From: Clostridium drakei
GTDB taxonomy: Bacteria > Bacillota > Clostridia > Clostridiales > Clostridiaceae
NCBI RefSeq assembly: GCF_000633595.2
Contig: NZ_JIBU02000004.1
Span: 153,135-217,134 of the forward strand
Direction of reading: 5' to 3'
Length of the DNA: 64,000 bases
Below the pieces are notes generated by a model that saw nothing but the letters and a program-made list of their open reading frames with translations, made no database searches and was not told the origin of the DNA. Positions within the stretch are counted from its first letter, which is position 1. Every line of letters begins with the position of its first letter. This document shows positions 9,431 through 18,053 of the stretch, piece after piece. The position numbers and the translations under genes are program-made.

Positions 9431-10126
9431 ATGAAAAAAATTTTGATAGCTGAAGATGATTTAAGTATTGCTGAACTTCAAAGAGACTACCTGGAGCTCT
9501 CAGAATTTGAAGTTAAGATATGCATGGATGGCGTAGAAGCTTTAAACTGCTTAAAAGAAAATCAATTTGATCTATTAATTCTTGATATTATGCTTCCTAA
9601 AATTGATGGTTTTAGTATCCTTCGCAGCATACAAGATAGTAAAGACATTCCAGTTTTGATTGTTTCTTCAAAGAAAGAAGAAATTGACAAAATAAAAGGA
9701 TTTAACCTTGGTGCTGACGATTATATAACAAAACCCTTTAGTCCAGCAGAGTTAGTTGCTAGAGTTAAATCACATATAAAAAACTATGAAAGAATAAAAA
9801 ATAAATTTGATACTAATAAAAAAAATGATACTATCATAATAAGAGGTTTAGAAATACGAAAAGATTCTAGACAAGTATTTGTAAATTGTAACGAAGTAAC
9901 TTTGGCTCAAAAAGAATTTGATCTACTACTTTATATGTCTGAAAACCCTAATAGAGTGTTTAGTAGAGAGGAATTATTCGAAAAAGTTTGGGGACTTGAT
10001 GCTATTGGAGATACTTCTACTGTTACAGTACATATTGGAAGAATAAGAGAAAAAACAGAGACCACTCCATCTGACCCTCAATATATTGAAACTGTTTGGG
10101 GTGCTGGATATAGGCTTAAAGTTTGA
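9431..10126 (+). CDS. OmpR-family response regulator
   Basis: 231 residues: receiver domain with the acidic pair in AEDD (about 7-10), phospho-acceptor Asp in LDIMLP (about 53), and the conserved Lys in TKPFS. A winged-helix DNA-binding domain occupies about 130-231, with VTVHIGRIREK as the recognition-helix region and GAGYRLKV at the end. Paired with the kinase immediately upstream; likely activates the ABC genes. No terminator is obvious in the 55-base gap to the convergent gene. Confidence 0.9.
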   Translation: MKKILIAEDDLSIAELQRDYLELSEFEVKICMDGVEALNCLKENQFDLLILDIMLPKIDGFSILRSIQDSKDIPVLIVSSKKEEIDKIKGFNLGADDYITKPFSPAELVARVKSHIKNYERIKNKFDTNKKNDTIIIRGLEIRKDSRQVFVNCNEVTLAQKEFDLLLYMSENPNRVFSREELFEKVWGLDAIGDTSTVTVHIGRIREKTETTPSDPQYIETVWGAGYRLKV

Positions 10127-10181
10127 TCCTATATCCTTTTTTACACTCCATAATATCTAAATAAGTATCGATGAAAAACTA

Positions 10182-12623
10182 TTATTGTAATGTTATAGCT
10201 TCAATTCTCTTTAATAATTGATTTGTAAGTTTTTTCAGTTCATCTGAATTCTTAGATTCGGCATAGACTCTACAAAGAGGTTCGTCTGCATCTGGTAAAA
10301 CTAATGCCCACCCATCATTAAAATTCAACTTAACTCCTTCTATTAGATCTACAGATTTTGAATGATTTTCTTCTATAAGATTTCTCATTACTTTTCCCTT
10401 TAGATTCCATGGACATTCTATTTCTTCTCTAGCAGTGTAATATTTGGGAATTTGTTCTCCTATAATCGAAAGTGTCAAGTTGCTTGCCGCCATAAAATTA
10501 ATAGTTAACATAGTTACACTTATAGCATCTAGTGTCATTAAATAGGAACCTATAACCTCTCTCCTAGTAATTCTATTTTCATGTTTTAGATAGTTATCTA
10601 ATATAAATTTTTGTGAAGTTTTAGTTCTTATAAATTTACATCCACACATACTTGCAATTTCCTGCATGGTAGAAGATGCTGTCACTGGAGCAACCAATGT
10701 ACTTATATTTGTACTTTTTAACATAACAAGAGCATTTATTGCATCATAAGCTTCATCTTTTATTATATTTCCCTTTTCATCTATAAAAATTGCTCTATCA
10801 CATTCATCATCAATCCTAATTCCTAAATTTGAACTACTTTCTATTACTTCTTTTCTTAATCCTAAAATATTATTAAATTCATCGTATAATTTAACACTTA
10901 TTTTAAGTTCTTGGAATATATTCTGAATTATATTTAATATCATAGGACTTTTAACACTTAATGCGACCTTATACTTTTGTTTTCTTATATTCTTAACTCC
11001 TAATTCATTTATGAGATGCCTTATATAATATTCTATAGAATTATATATATGATTGATTTGTTTAAAACTATCTGTCTTAACCCTTCTGAAATCTTCTCTT
11101 ATAAAGCTATTTTCTATCTTTCTTTCTATGCCTTTATCTATATCAAGGCCATTTTCATCCATAAATACTATATCAACCTTTTGAGAATCCTCATTATCTA
11201 TATAAACGTGAATACTTCCCTGTACTCCAAAAAACAAGGTAGCCTGCCTTACTGCTGGTCTTGGCATTCTATGCAAATCTAATACTTCAATTCCCATAGA
11301 AAGTAATCCAGTAGCAAGAGAATATTTAAACATTTGAGCTGCACCATCATTACTGCAAGCTATGGCAACTTTTGAATCAGCTTTTAGAAGCGAACCATAA
11401 GCAGCTCCTAATTTTGATACAAATTCTGGTGTTATATCTACATTAACTTCACCACTTATACCTCTCTTTCCAAACAGCGCCTTTGAAAACTTTCCTCCCC
11501 AAATTACATTCGATTTTACTACAGTACTAGCTTCAATAAGTTTGTTAGGCCATACCTTTATATTAGGTTTTATAATTGCTTTTTCTCTTATAAGAGTGTC
11601 ATCACCTATAGTTGCTTGTTCATATACAGAAACTTTTGGTTCTAATTGAACTTTTCTACAAAGAACAGCACCTCTTACTTGTGAGTTATCACCTATATAG
11701 CAGTTGTCAAAAATTATACTTCTTTTTATAGTTGCATGCTTTGACACTATATTATTTTTTCCTAGAATAGTATAGGGTCCTATTTCTGCCCCATCATATA
11801 TTTTTGTTCCACCTCCTATATAAACTGGAGAACATATCAAAGCATTTTTACTTATTTGACAATTTTCCCCCATCCATATACCATCTTTATATTTTTCACC
11901 TTTTATATTTACTTTTACTAAACCCTTTAATATATCAAAATGGCATCTTATATATTGCTCAATGTTTCCAATATCACACCAATATCCTTCAGCTACATAG
12001 CCAAACATACGCTTCTTTTCATTTAAAAGTATTGGAAATAAATCATTACTAAAATCAAACTTTTGATTTTTTTCAAAGTAAGAAAATATCTCAGGCTCCA
12101 ATATATATATTCCTGTATTTACTTTATCACTAAAAACTTCACTCCAGCTTGGTTTTTCTAAAAAACCTGTTACTCTTCCATCATTATCTGTTACTACTAC
12201 TCCAAACTCTAAGGGCACAGCAACTTCTTTTAATACTAAAGTAGATATAGCATTATTCTTTTTATGATAAGCAATGGCTTTGGATAAATCTATATCAGTT
12301 AAGGCATCCCCACTTATAACTATAAAAGTATCATCAAGAAATCCTTCTGCATTTTTAACACTACCTGCTGTACCTAGTGGTATTTCTTCTATAAAATATC
12401 TTATATTAACTCCAAATTCTCTTCCATCTCCAAAATAATTGATAATTTCATCTGGTAAATATTGCAGTGTAACTCCTATATCATTTATACCATTTTCTTT
12501 TAAAAGTTCTATGGCATATTGCATAACAGGCTTATCCATTATAGGCATCATTGGCTTTGGTATGTTGCATGTTAATGGTCTTAATCTAGTTCCTTCTCCC
12601 CCTGCCATTATTATAGCTTTCAC
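10182..12623 (-). CDS. Mannose-1-phosphate guanylyltransferase-like nucleotidyltransferase fused to a degenerate phosphomannomutase-like domain
   Basis: 813 residues in three parts. Residues 1-235 are a sugar-nucleotide transferase domain with [11 protein letters not shown] and SGDALTD. Residues about 250-370 are left-handed beta-helix hexapeptide repeats. Residues about 385-813 resemble alpha-D-phosphohexomutases. In that last part the usual serine loop TASHNP is not recognisable (the region reads HVYIDNED), and the metal loop normally DGDGDR reads DDECDR, so mutase activity looks lost. The start is GTG at 12623, after AAGGGGATGAT. It lies 25 bases downstream of a GT4 gene, so the pair probably makes or uses a nucleotide sugar for a glucan or surface glycan. 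The GDP-mannose assignment is by family only. Confidence 0.85.
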   Translation of the reverse strand: MKAIIMAGGEGTRLRPLTCNIPKPMMPIMDKPVMQYAIELLKENGINDIGVTLQYLPDEIINYFGDGREFGVNIRYFIEEIPLGTAGSVKNAEGFLDDTFIVISGDALTDIDLSKAIAYHKKNNAISTLVLKEVAVPLEFGVVVTDNDGRVTGFLEKPSWSEVFSDKVNTGIYILEPEIFSYFEKNQKFDFSNDLFPILLNEKKRMFGYVAEGYWCDIGNIEQYIRCHFDILKGLVKVNIKGEKYKDGIWMGENCQISKNALICSPVYIGGGTKIYDGAEIGPYTILGKNNIVSKHATIKRSIIFDNCYIGDNSQVRGAVLCRKVQLEPKVSVYEQATIGDDTLIREKAIIKPNIKVWPNKLIEASTVVKSNVIWGGKFSKALFGKRGISGEVNVDITPEFVSKLGAAYGSLLKADSKVAIACSNDGAAQMFKYSLATGLLSMGIEVLDLHRMPRPAVRQATLFFGVQGSIHVYIDNEDSQKVDIVFMDENGLDIDKGIERKIENSFIREDFRRVKTDSFKQINHIYNSIEYYIRHLINELGVKNIRKQKYKVALSVKSPMILNIIQNIFQELKISVKLYDEFNNILGLRKEVIESSSNLGIRIDDECDRAIFIDEKGNIIKDEAYDAINALVMLKSTNISTLVAPVTASSTMQEIASMCGCKFIRTKTSQKFILDNYLKHENRITRREVIGSYLMTLDAISVTMLTINFMAASNLTLSIIGEQIPKYYTAREEIECPWNLKGKVMRNLIEENHSKSVDLIEGVKLNFNDGWALVLPDADEPLCRVYAESKNSDELKKLTNQLLKRIEAITLQ

Positions 12624-12648
12624 TTAATATCATCCCCTTATTTCCTTT

Positions 12649-14178
12649 TTAGCTTTTTTTAGTCTTATTTTTTATCATATTAGAACTTTTCAATTTCTGT
12701 ACAGATTCCACAGTTTTTGAATTTTTGACTCCTTCTAAAACTTCAATAGTTTGAGATGTTATCTTGTCTTTTACATCTACAGCATCTCCTACTATATCTT
12801 TTGTTTTATCAGTTATTTTATTTTTTAATCTATCCATTAAACTCTTTTCTACTTTTTCTTTTAATTCTTCTTCCAACTTTTTTTCAACCTTATCCTTTAA
12901 TTCAAATTTTAATTTTTCTTTAACTTTATCTCTAAGTTCTTCAGTTAAATTCTTTATAATATCATTTTTAACTTTCTCCTCACTTTTTACTTCCCACTGA
13001 CTGTCTTTTGTTTCTTCTTGAACCTGACTATACATGTTTATGGTTAAGTCAGCTATTTTATCCCAACTATATTTCTCATGAACAGTTTTTAGTCCATTTT
13101 CTTTCACATAATTTGATAAGCCCTTATCTAATAAGAGTCTACTTACATTTATTGCTAAACTTTCAGAAGAAGCAGTTATAGCCTTTAATCCATTTATTTC
13201 ATGCTGAACTATTTCACCTAATCCTCCTGTTTCAGATACAACTACTGGACACCCTGCTGCCATAGCTTCTAAAGCTACAATACCAAAAGGTTCATATAAA
13301 GAAGGAAAAACAGCTGCATTTGCTACCCTATATATTTTGTCTCTATCTTCATCACTTATATACCCTGTAAAAATCACCTTTGATCCTATACCCATTTGCT
13401 GCACTCTATCTTTTAGTTCTTCCGTCATAGGACCTGTACCACCAATAATAATTTTAGTATCATTGTAGCTTTGTAATATTTTAGGGCATGCTTCTATCAA
13501 TAGATGTATTCCTTTTTCAAATACATGTCTTCCAACATAAAATACAATTTTTTCATTATCACTAGCAAATCTTCTTCTAAAATTAATCCAATCGAAGTCA
13601 AAATTAAATTTTTCTGTATTAACACCATTAGGTATTACCCAAATTTTATTCCAAGGTGATTGCAATATATCACTTATTTGCTGCCTCATATAATTACTAC
13701 AAGCAACTACTTTCCAGGATTCATAGGTTAACATCCATTCAGTAGATGATATATATTTCTGCATATCAGTTTTTATACCTCCATTCCTACCATATTCTGT
13801 AGCATGAATAGTACACACCATAGGAATCTTAAAGGACCACTTTAAATTTTTGGCACTAAAAGCAGAAAGCCAGTCATGTGCATGTATTAAATCAAACTTT
13901 CCAAACTTAGTTATAAGACTTGATGCCTTCTCTATTATAGAAAAATTTAATTGCATAACCCACTTTATAAAATCATTTGTATCTATTTTGTACGGTGAAA
14001 CTCTGTGAACAAAAACCCCATTATCATTTTGTTCTTCAGGTGATGTACCTTCTTCACAGGTTATTACATGTATTTCATGTCCTTTTTTACTTAATGCCTG
14101 AGATAAATAGTAAACATGATTTGATAAACCACCTACATTTTTAGGTGGATACTCCCAAGAAATCATTAAAATTTTCAT
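12649..14178 (-). CDS. GT4 glycosyltransferase (glycogen-synthase-like) with long charged helical C-terminal extension
   Basis: 509 residues. The GT-B fold begins MKILMISWEYPPKNVGGLSN and has HAHDWLSA, the GGTGPM nucleotide-binding region, and the E-x7-E motif in EPFGIVALE. This is typical of GT4 glycogen or sucrose synthases. The catalytic part ends near residue 400. About 110 further residues are almost entirely Lys/Glu-rich heptad-like helix (repeats of the type ELKDKVEKKL), which is not part of the GT4 fold. The ATG at 14178 follows GGGGGA; a TTG start 15 bases upstream would swallow that site. Predicted cytoplasmic; the tail could anchor or oligomerise the enzyme. First gene of the operon with the nucleotidyltransferase. 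Confidence 0.87.
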   Translation of the reverse strand: MKILMISWEYPPKNVGGLSNHVYYLSQALSKKGHEIHVITCEEGTSPEEQNDNGVFVHRVSPYKIDTNDFIKWVMQLNFSIIEKASSLITKFGKFDLIHAHDWLSAFSAKNLKWSFKIPMVCTIHATEYGRNGGIKTDMQKYISSTEWMLTYESWKVVACSNYMRQQISDILQSPWNKIWVIPNGVNTEKFNFDFDWINFRRRFASDNEKIVFYVGRHVFEKGIHLLIEACPKILQSYNDTKIIIGGTGPMTEELKDRVQQMGIGSKVIFTGYISDEDRDKIYRVANAAVFPSLYEPFGIVALEAMAAGCPVVVSETGGLGEIVQHEINGLKAITASSESLAINVSRLLLDKGLSNYVKENGLKTVHEKYSWDKIADLTINMYSQVQEETKDSQWEVKSEEKVKNDIIKNLTEELRDKVKEKLKFELKDKVEKKLEEELKEKVEKSLMDRLKNKITDKTKDIVGDAVDVKDKITSQTIEVLEGVKNSKTVESVQKLKSSNMIKNKTKKS

Positions 14179-14647
14179 TTTTAATTCCCCCAATTTTAAA
14201 TATAAGTAAATTATTTATTATTTATTATAGTTTTTTAATGATATATACTTTTTTAACTAAAAATTTCTACATTAAACACAGCCAATTATCCTTTACATGT
14301 ATAAAATGGATATATTTGGCTAAGAACTATATAAATAATTATAAGTGTTTTTTTTTAAAAATCAACTGTTTTATCATTATTTTTTATCGTATAAGCTTAT
14401 TATAATTGGTTATATATAATCAAACCCAAATAAACTTTAAATTATTTATTTTACTTTAAATTGCTTCATTTTATTTAAAATATATTACTACTTTCTTCAA
14501 TATTTTGTGTTTTATATTGCTATATGTTGAAATTTTTTGTCATATCTTCAATATTTCTAAATATCAATAGATGATATTTTATTATATTTAATGCTTATTT
14601 ATCAGAAATTTTTTACTATCTATATATAATAAATTGCTTAATAATAA
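14179..14647. other. AT-rich intergenic region with one hairpin
   Basis: No credible coding frame was found. An imperfect hairpin at 14280-14321 (AGCCAATTATCC with GGATATATTTGGCT) lies about 100 bases upstream of the GT4 start, in its probable leader. Runs of T and A elsewhere give several promoter-like hexamers that cannot be told apart by eye. Confidence 0.5.
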
Positions 14648-14692
14648 TTAATTTAAAACGGATGAAGTTATACTTCATCCGTTTTAAATTAA
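14648..14692 (-). terminator. Strong hairpin terminator after the APC permease
   Basis: Perfect 20-bp inverted repeat (14648-14667 with 14673-14692) around TTATA, containing AAAACGGATGAAG. It starts directly at the permease stop codon and ends the gabT/permease operon. The T-rich outer arm fits intrinsic termination and may act in both directions. Confidence 0.85.
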
Positions 14693-16066
14693 TCATACAC
14701 CTATTTCTGGTGGCAATTCTCTAAAAAATTTAGTCTTATAACATAGATATATTAATCCAAGTATTAACCAAAATAAACCAAACATCATTGCTTTAAAGTC
14801 AACTTTTGACCAAATTACAAGGTTTATAACTGCTCCAATAATCGGCATAACTAAATACTTTATGGCATCAAATCCACTTCTCTTTTTCTGTTTAACAAAG
14901 TACCAAGCAATAACTGATAAATTAACCATTACAAAAGCAAGTAATGCACCAAAATTTAATATACCATTAGCTGTTGCTAAAGGAACGACTGTTGCTAGCA
15001 AACCAATTACGCTAATAATTATAATACTATAAGTTGGAGTCTTATACTTTTCATGTAACTTCCCAAATACTCGATATGGAAGAATCCTATCTCTTCCCAT
15101 CCCATAAAGTACTCTTGAAGCAGAAGTAACTCCTGCTAGTGATGATGCCAGAAGCCCTGCACCAAAGCAAGCCGTAAAAAAGATCTGTAGCCATGGTTCA
15201 TTACAAATTCTCTTTAATACTTCAACTGATGCTGAATCAGAATTAGCTATTTCAGAAAATGCCTGTGGCCAACAAAGTGTCAAAAAATAAGTTATAACCA
15301 CAAACCCTATTCCTGCTCCAATACAGGCAATTAATATAGCTTTTCCAACATTCTTTTCAGGATTAATTGCCTCTTCACTCAATGTAGAGATGGCATCAAA
15401 TCCAAGATACGAAAGTGCTAAAATTGATGCACCTGTTAATATAGCTGATATACCAACTCCTGGTTTATGAAATTCTACTGCATTAAAATATGCATTGCCA
15501 TAAACTAATGTACCCGCTCCACCACCACCTGTAACGTACCTAAATATAAGTACTAATAGTACAATTAAAAATACAAATTGCAACCAAACTATAACATTAT
15601 TTACAATTGATGCAAGTTTGATACCAAAGTGATTAACTAATGCAATAGCTATTACAGCTACTACAATAAATATATTTGATGGAATTGTTGGAATTAGCGC
15701 ATTAAAATAAATTCCCATTACAACATAATTTAGCAGTGGTAACATAATATATCCAAGTAAAATTACCCAACCTGTAAAAAAGCCAATAAAAGGATTCATA
15801 GATTTAGTCACATAAGAATAAGCTGCTCCTGCTACTGGAAATGATTTAACCATTCTTGAATAGCTAAATGCTGTAAATCCCATTGCTATAGTTGCAACTG
15901 TATATGTTAATGGAATCATTCCATGGGTAGCCACTGAAGCAAGACCATAAGTTGTAAAAATTGTTAGAGGTATCATGAATGCTAGTCCGTAAAAAATTAA
16001 GGAACTAAGGGGTAATACACGTTTTAAATGAGATTCAGAATTTGTATTCAAATTTATTTCAGTCAT
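14693..16066 (-). CDS. APC-family amino acid permease, probably for GABA
   Basis: 457 residues with about 12 hydrophobic helices. The first helix region contains the APC-type glycine-rich segment SSLIFYGLAFMIP, and LGFDAISTLSEEAINPEKNVGKA is the conserved loop of the APC superfamily. The start ATG at 16066 follows AAGGAG; the upstream ATG at 16084 would include the ribosome site in the coding region. It is the gene after gabT on the same strand, 254 bases apart with no clear terminator between, so import of GABA or exchange of GABA with another amino acid is the likely role. Exact substrate is inferred from context. Confidence 0.87.
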   Translation of the reverse strand: MTEINLNTNSESHLKRVLPLSSLIFYGLAFMIPLTIFTTYGLASVATHGMIPLTYTVATIAMGFTAFSYSRMVKSFPVAGAAYSYVTKSMNPFIGFFTGWVILLGYIMLPLLNYVVMGIYFNALIPTIPSNIFIVVAVIAIALVNHFGIKLASIVNNVIVWLQFVFLIVLLVLIFRYVTGGGGAGTLVYGNAYFNAVEFHKPGVGISAILTGASILALSYLGFDAISTLSEEAINPEKNVGKAILIACIGAGIGFVVITYFLTLCWPQAFSEIANSDSASVEVLKRICNEPWLQIFFTACFGAGLLASSLAGVTSASRVLYGMGRDRILPYRVFGKLHEKYKTPTYSIIIISVIGLLATVVPLATANGILNFGALLAFVMVNLSVIAWYFVKQKKRSGFDAIKYLVMPIIGAVINLVIWSKVDFKAMMFGLFWLILGLIYLCYKTKFFRELPPEIGV

Positions 16067-16169
16067 TTTGATTACTCCTTTCAAATTTTCTCGTAAATTC
16101 GGTTGAACATTTAAAATATTGAGAATATTTCAAACGTACCAAGTAGCTTTTACTACTTCATATAAATTT

Positions 16170-16287
16170 AACCTACACTCAGCTTGTAAAATACTTATTT
16201 TACTTTAACTTATGTAAGGGATTTACTTAACTAACACTCATTTAATATTCTTCCTTACTTTCTAAAATAACCTGCTGAATGTAGGTT
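16170..16287 (-). other. Structured RNA candidate between gabT and the permease gene
   Basis: On the minus strand AACCUACAUUCAGC (16274-16287) can pair with GCUGAGUGUAGGUU (16170-16183), 14 bp with one GU pair, closing an approximately 118-nt domain. An inner GUAAGG/CCUUAC pairing is also possible. A further small hairpin, AAGTAG/CTACTT, follows at 16141-16158. There is no T-run after the closing stem, so it does not look like a simple terminator. It lies in the gabT-permease spacer, ending about 100 bases before the permease start. No known riboswitch family was recognised. Confidence 0.45.
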
Positions 16288-16320
16288 CTAATATTAAAAT
16301 TAACATATAAAATTAACTTA

Positions 16321-17685
16321 TTATTTTACATCCAAATTCTTTATAATAGCTTTTTCAAATATTTTAAGACCTGCTTCAGTTTGCTCATCAGTCATACAAA
16401 GTGGAGCTAACAATCTTACAACACTTCCCTTATTACCCGCATTTTCTAATATCAATCCCATTTGAGCTGCATCATGGATTATTGCCTTAACTATTGCTGG
16501 ATTTGCAGTCTTAGTTGCTTTATCAGTTACAAATTCAATACCAACCATTGAGCCAATACCTCTTACATCTCCAACAACGTCATATTTTTCTTTCCATTGG
16601 TTGTATCTTTCAGTTATCTTAACACCAATATGACGCGCTTTTGATGGAAAATCTTCTCTTTCCATGATTTCAATAACTTTTAATGCAGCTGCACAACCAA
16701 GTGCATTTCCTCCATAAGTACCACCTATTGTACCTGCTGGTACCTTATCAAATATTTCTTTTCTAGCTGTAACAGCACTTATTGGAATGCCTTGAGCTAT
16801 TGATTTAGCCATTGTTACAATATCTGGTGGACATCCTGCTTCTTCCCAATATTCTGTAGCAAACATTCTTCCTGATCTAGCAAAACCTGTTTGAACTTCG
16901 TCAGCCACAAGTAATATGCCTTTTTCATCACATATTTTTCTAACTGCTTTAACCCATTCAATAGGAGCTGGAACAAATCCACCTTCACCTTGTACTGGCT
17001 CAAAAACTATGGCAGCACAGTATTCTGCTGGAGTTGCTTCCATAAACATGTTTTCAAGTCTAGTTATATAATAATCAATAGCTTCTGCTTCTGTCATTTT
17101 CTTTGGAGCTCTATATAAATATGGAAATTCTGCTCTATATACACCATCTGGGAAAGGACCTTGACCAACAGCATAACCTTTTTTAGCTGTCATAGCCATT
17201 GTGTAATTTGTTCTTCCATGAAAAGCACCTGAAAAAACTATTATGTTGGGTCTTCCTGTATAAGCTTTAGCAATCTTTACAGCATTTTCATTAGCTTCTG
17301 ATCCGCTACAAACAAACATAGTGTTTCTAATATCACCTTTTACTGGAACAATTTTATTTAATTTTTCTGCAAGTTTAACATATCCTTCATGAGAATAGAT
17401 ATTGAACATTGCATGACAAAATTTTTCTGATTGCTCTTGTATAACCTTAATAACTTCAGGATTACTGTATCCAAGGTTAGTTACACCTACACCACCAACC
17501 CAATCAAGGAATACGTTTCCATCTGGATCTTGAAACATTGCACCTTCTGCTTTAGCCATAACAGCTGGATAACTACAACCAATTGCTTTTGCACACGCAA
17601 CTGCTCTTCTATCTATAATATCTTGTCCTTTAGGTCCTGGAACTGTTTTAGTAATAATTTTAGGTAATTCGTTTCCTAATGTCAT
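16321..17685 (-). CDS. gabT: 4-aminobutyrate aminotransferase (class III, PLP-dependent)
   Basis: 454 residues, full length for GabT. It transfers the amino group of GABA to 2-oxoglutarate, giving succinic semialdehyde and glutamate. Visible motifs: CSGSEANENAVKIAK (PLP phosphate loop), AFHGRTNYTM, VADEVQTGFARSG (PLP-binding Asp) and MAKSIAQGIPIS, whose Lys should form the Schiff base, then GTYGGNALGCAAAL. The ATG has a clean AAGGAGG ribosome site. Its leader carries a sigma-54 promoter, and the permease gene follows. A beta-alanine or ornithine-type omega-aminotransferase is an alternative, but the neighbouring 4-hydroxybutyrate genes favour GABA. Confidence 0.92.
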   Translation of the reverse strand: MTLGNELPKIITKTVPGPKGQDIIDRRAVACAKAIGCSYPAVMAKAEGAMFQDPDGNVFLDWVGGVGVTNLGYSNPEVIKVIQEQSEKFCHAMFNIYSHEGYVKLAEKLNKIVPVKGDIRNTMFVCSGSEANENAVKIAKAYTGRPNIIVFSGAFHGRTNYTMAMTAKKGYAVGQGPFPDGVYRAEFPYLYRAPKKMTEAEAIDYYITRLENMFMEATPAEYCAAIVFEPVQGEGGFVPAPIEWVKAVRKICDEKGILLVADEVQTGFARSGRMFATEYWEEAGCPPDIVTMAKSIAQGIPISAVTARKEIFDKVPAGTIGGTYGGNALGCAAALKVIEIMEREDFPSKARHIGVKITERYNQWKEKYDVVGDVRGIGSMVGIEFVTDKATKTANPAIVKAIIHDAAQMGLILENAGNKGSVVRLLAPLCMTDEQTEAGLKIFEKAIIKNLDVK

Positions 17686-17862
17686 TTTTTAAATCCTCCT
17701 TAAATTTTCACATACTTTTATAATCCAAAAGGAAGTTAATATAAGATAAGTAAATTCAAAGTTACTATATCAGCCAATGTATATTTATTTTGCAAATACA
17801 TGCAGCATAATTTTTTATTAAATTTTAAATAATATATTTTGAATGCATTCGAAAGTTTATAT

Positions 17863-17880
17863 TAGCAAAACTTATGCCAA
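17863..17880 (-). promoter_or_regulatory. Sigma-54 (-24/-12) promoter of gabT
   Basis: The minus strand reads TTGGCATAAGTTTTGCT. The GG at 17877-17878 and GC at 17865-17866 are separated by exactly 10 bases, matching the TGGCAC-N5-TTGC consensus. The predicted start site is near 17853, about 170 bases before gabT. A palindromic candidate activator site lies about 99 bp upstream. Confidence 0.85.
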
Positions 17881-17892
17881 AAAATAAATAGG

Positions 17893-17927
17893 CTGTTACA
17901 TTAAGAATAAATTTCTTAATGTAACAG
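17893..17927 (-). terminator. Terminator after the sigma-54 activator gene
   Basis: Perfect 15-bp stem (17893-17907 with 17913-17927, beginning CTGTTACATTAAGAA) with a 5-base loop. On the minus strand it is followed by the T-rich stretch CCTATTTATTTTTTGG. It lies between the activator gene and the gabT promoter, insulating the two. Confidence 0.8.
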
Positions 17928-17967
17928 TCACATTTTAATAATTATCATAAATATGCTTCAATAAATA

Positions 17968-17985
17968 TAATTCAATTTTGAATAG
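17968..17985. promoter_or_regulatory. Candidate upstream activator site of gabT
   Basis: The minus strand reads CTATTCAAAATTGAATTA, matching 16 of 18 bases of the palindrome at 19995-20012 upstream of 4hbD. Its centre is about 99 bp upstream of the gabT -24 element, a usual distance for a sigma-54 enhancer site. It lies between the activator stop codon and its terminator. Confidence 0.65.
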
Positions 17986-18053
17986 TTTTTCTGTTTATAT
18001 TTAATCATCAGGCATATTATAATAATTATTCACTTATAACTCCTGATATTCAT

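Noticed and set aside
10182..11500. Functional phosphomannomutase domain
   Set aside because: The serine and metal loops are not recognisable, so catalytic activity is not claimed.
17841..17850. Palindrome GAATGCATTC just after the predicted gabT start site as an operator
   Set aside because: Short, unreplicated elsewhere, and located downstream of a sigma-54 start site; insufficient support.
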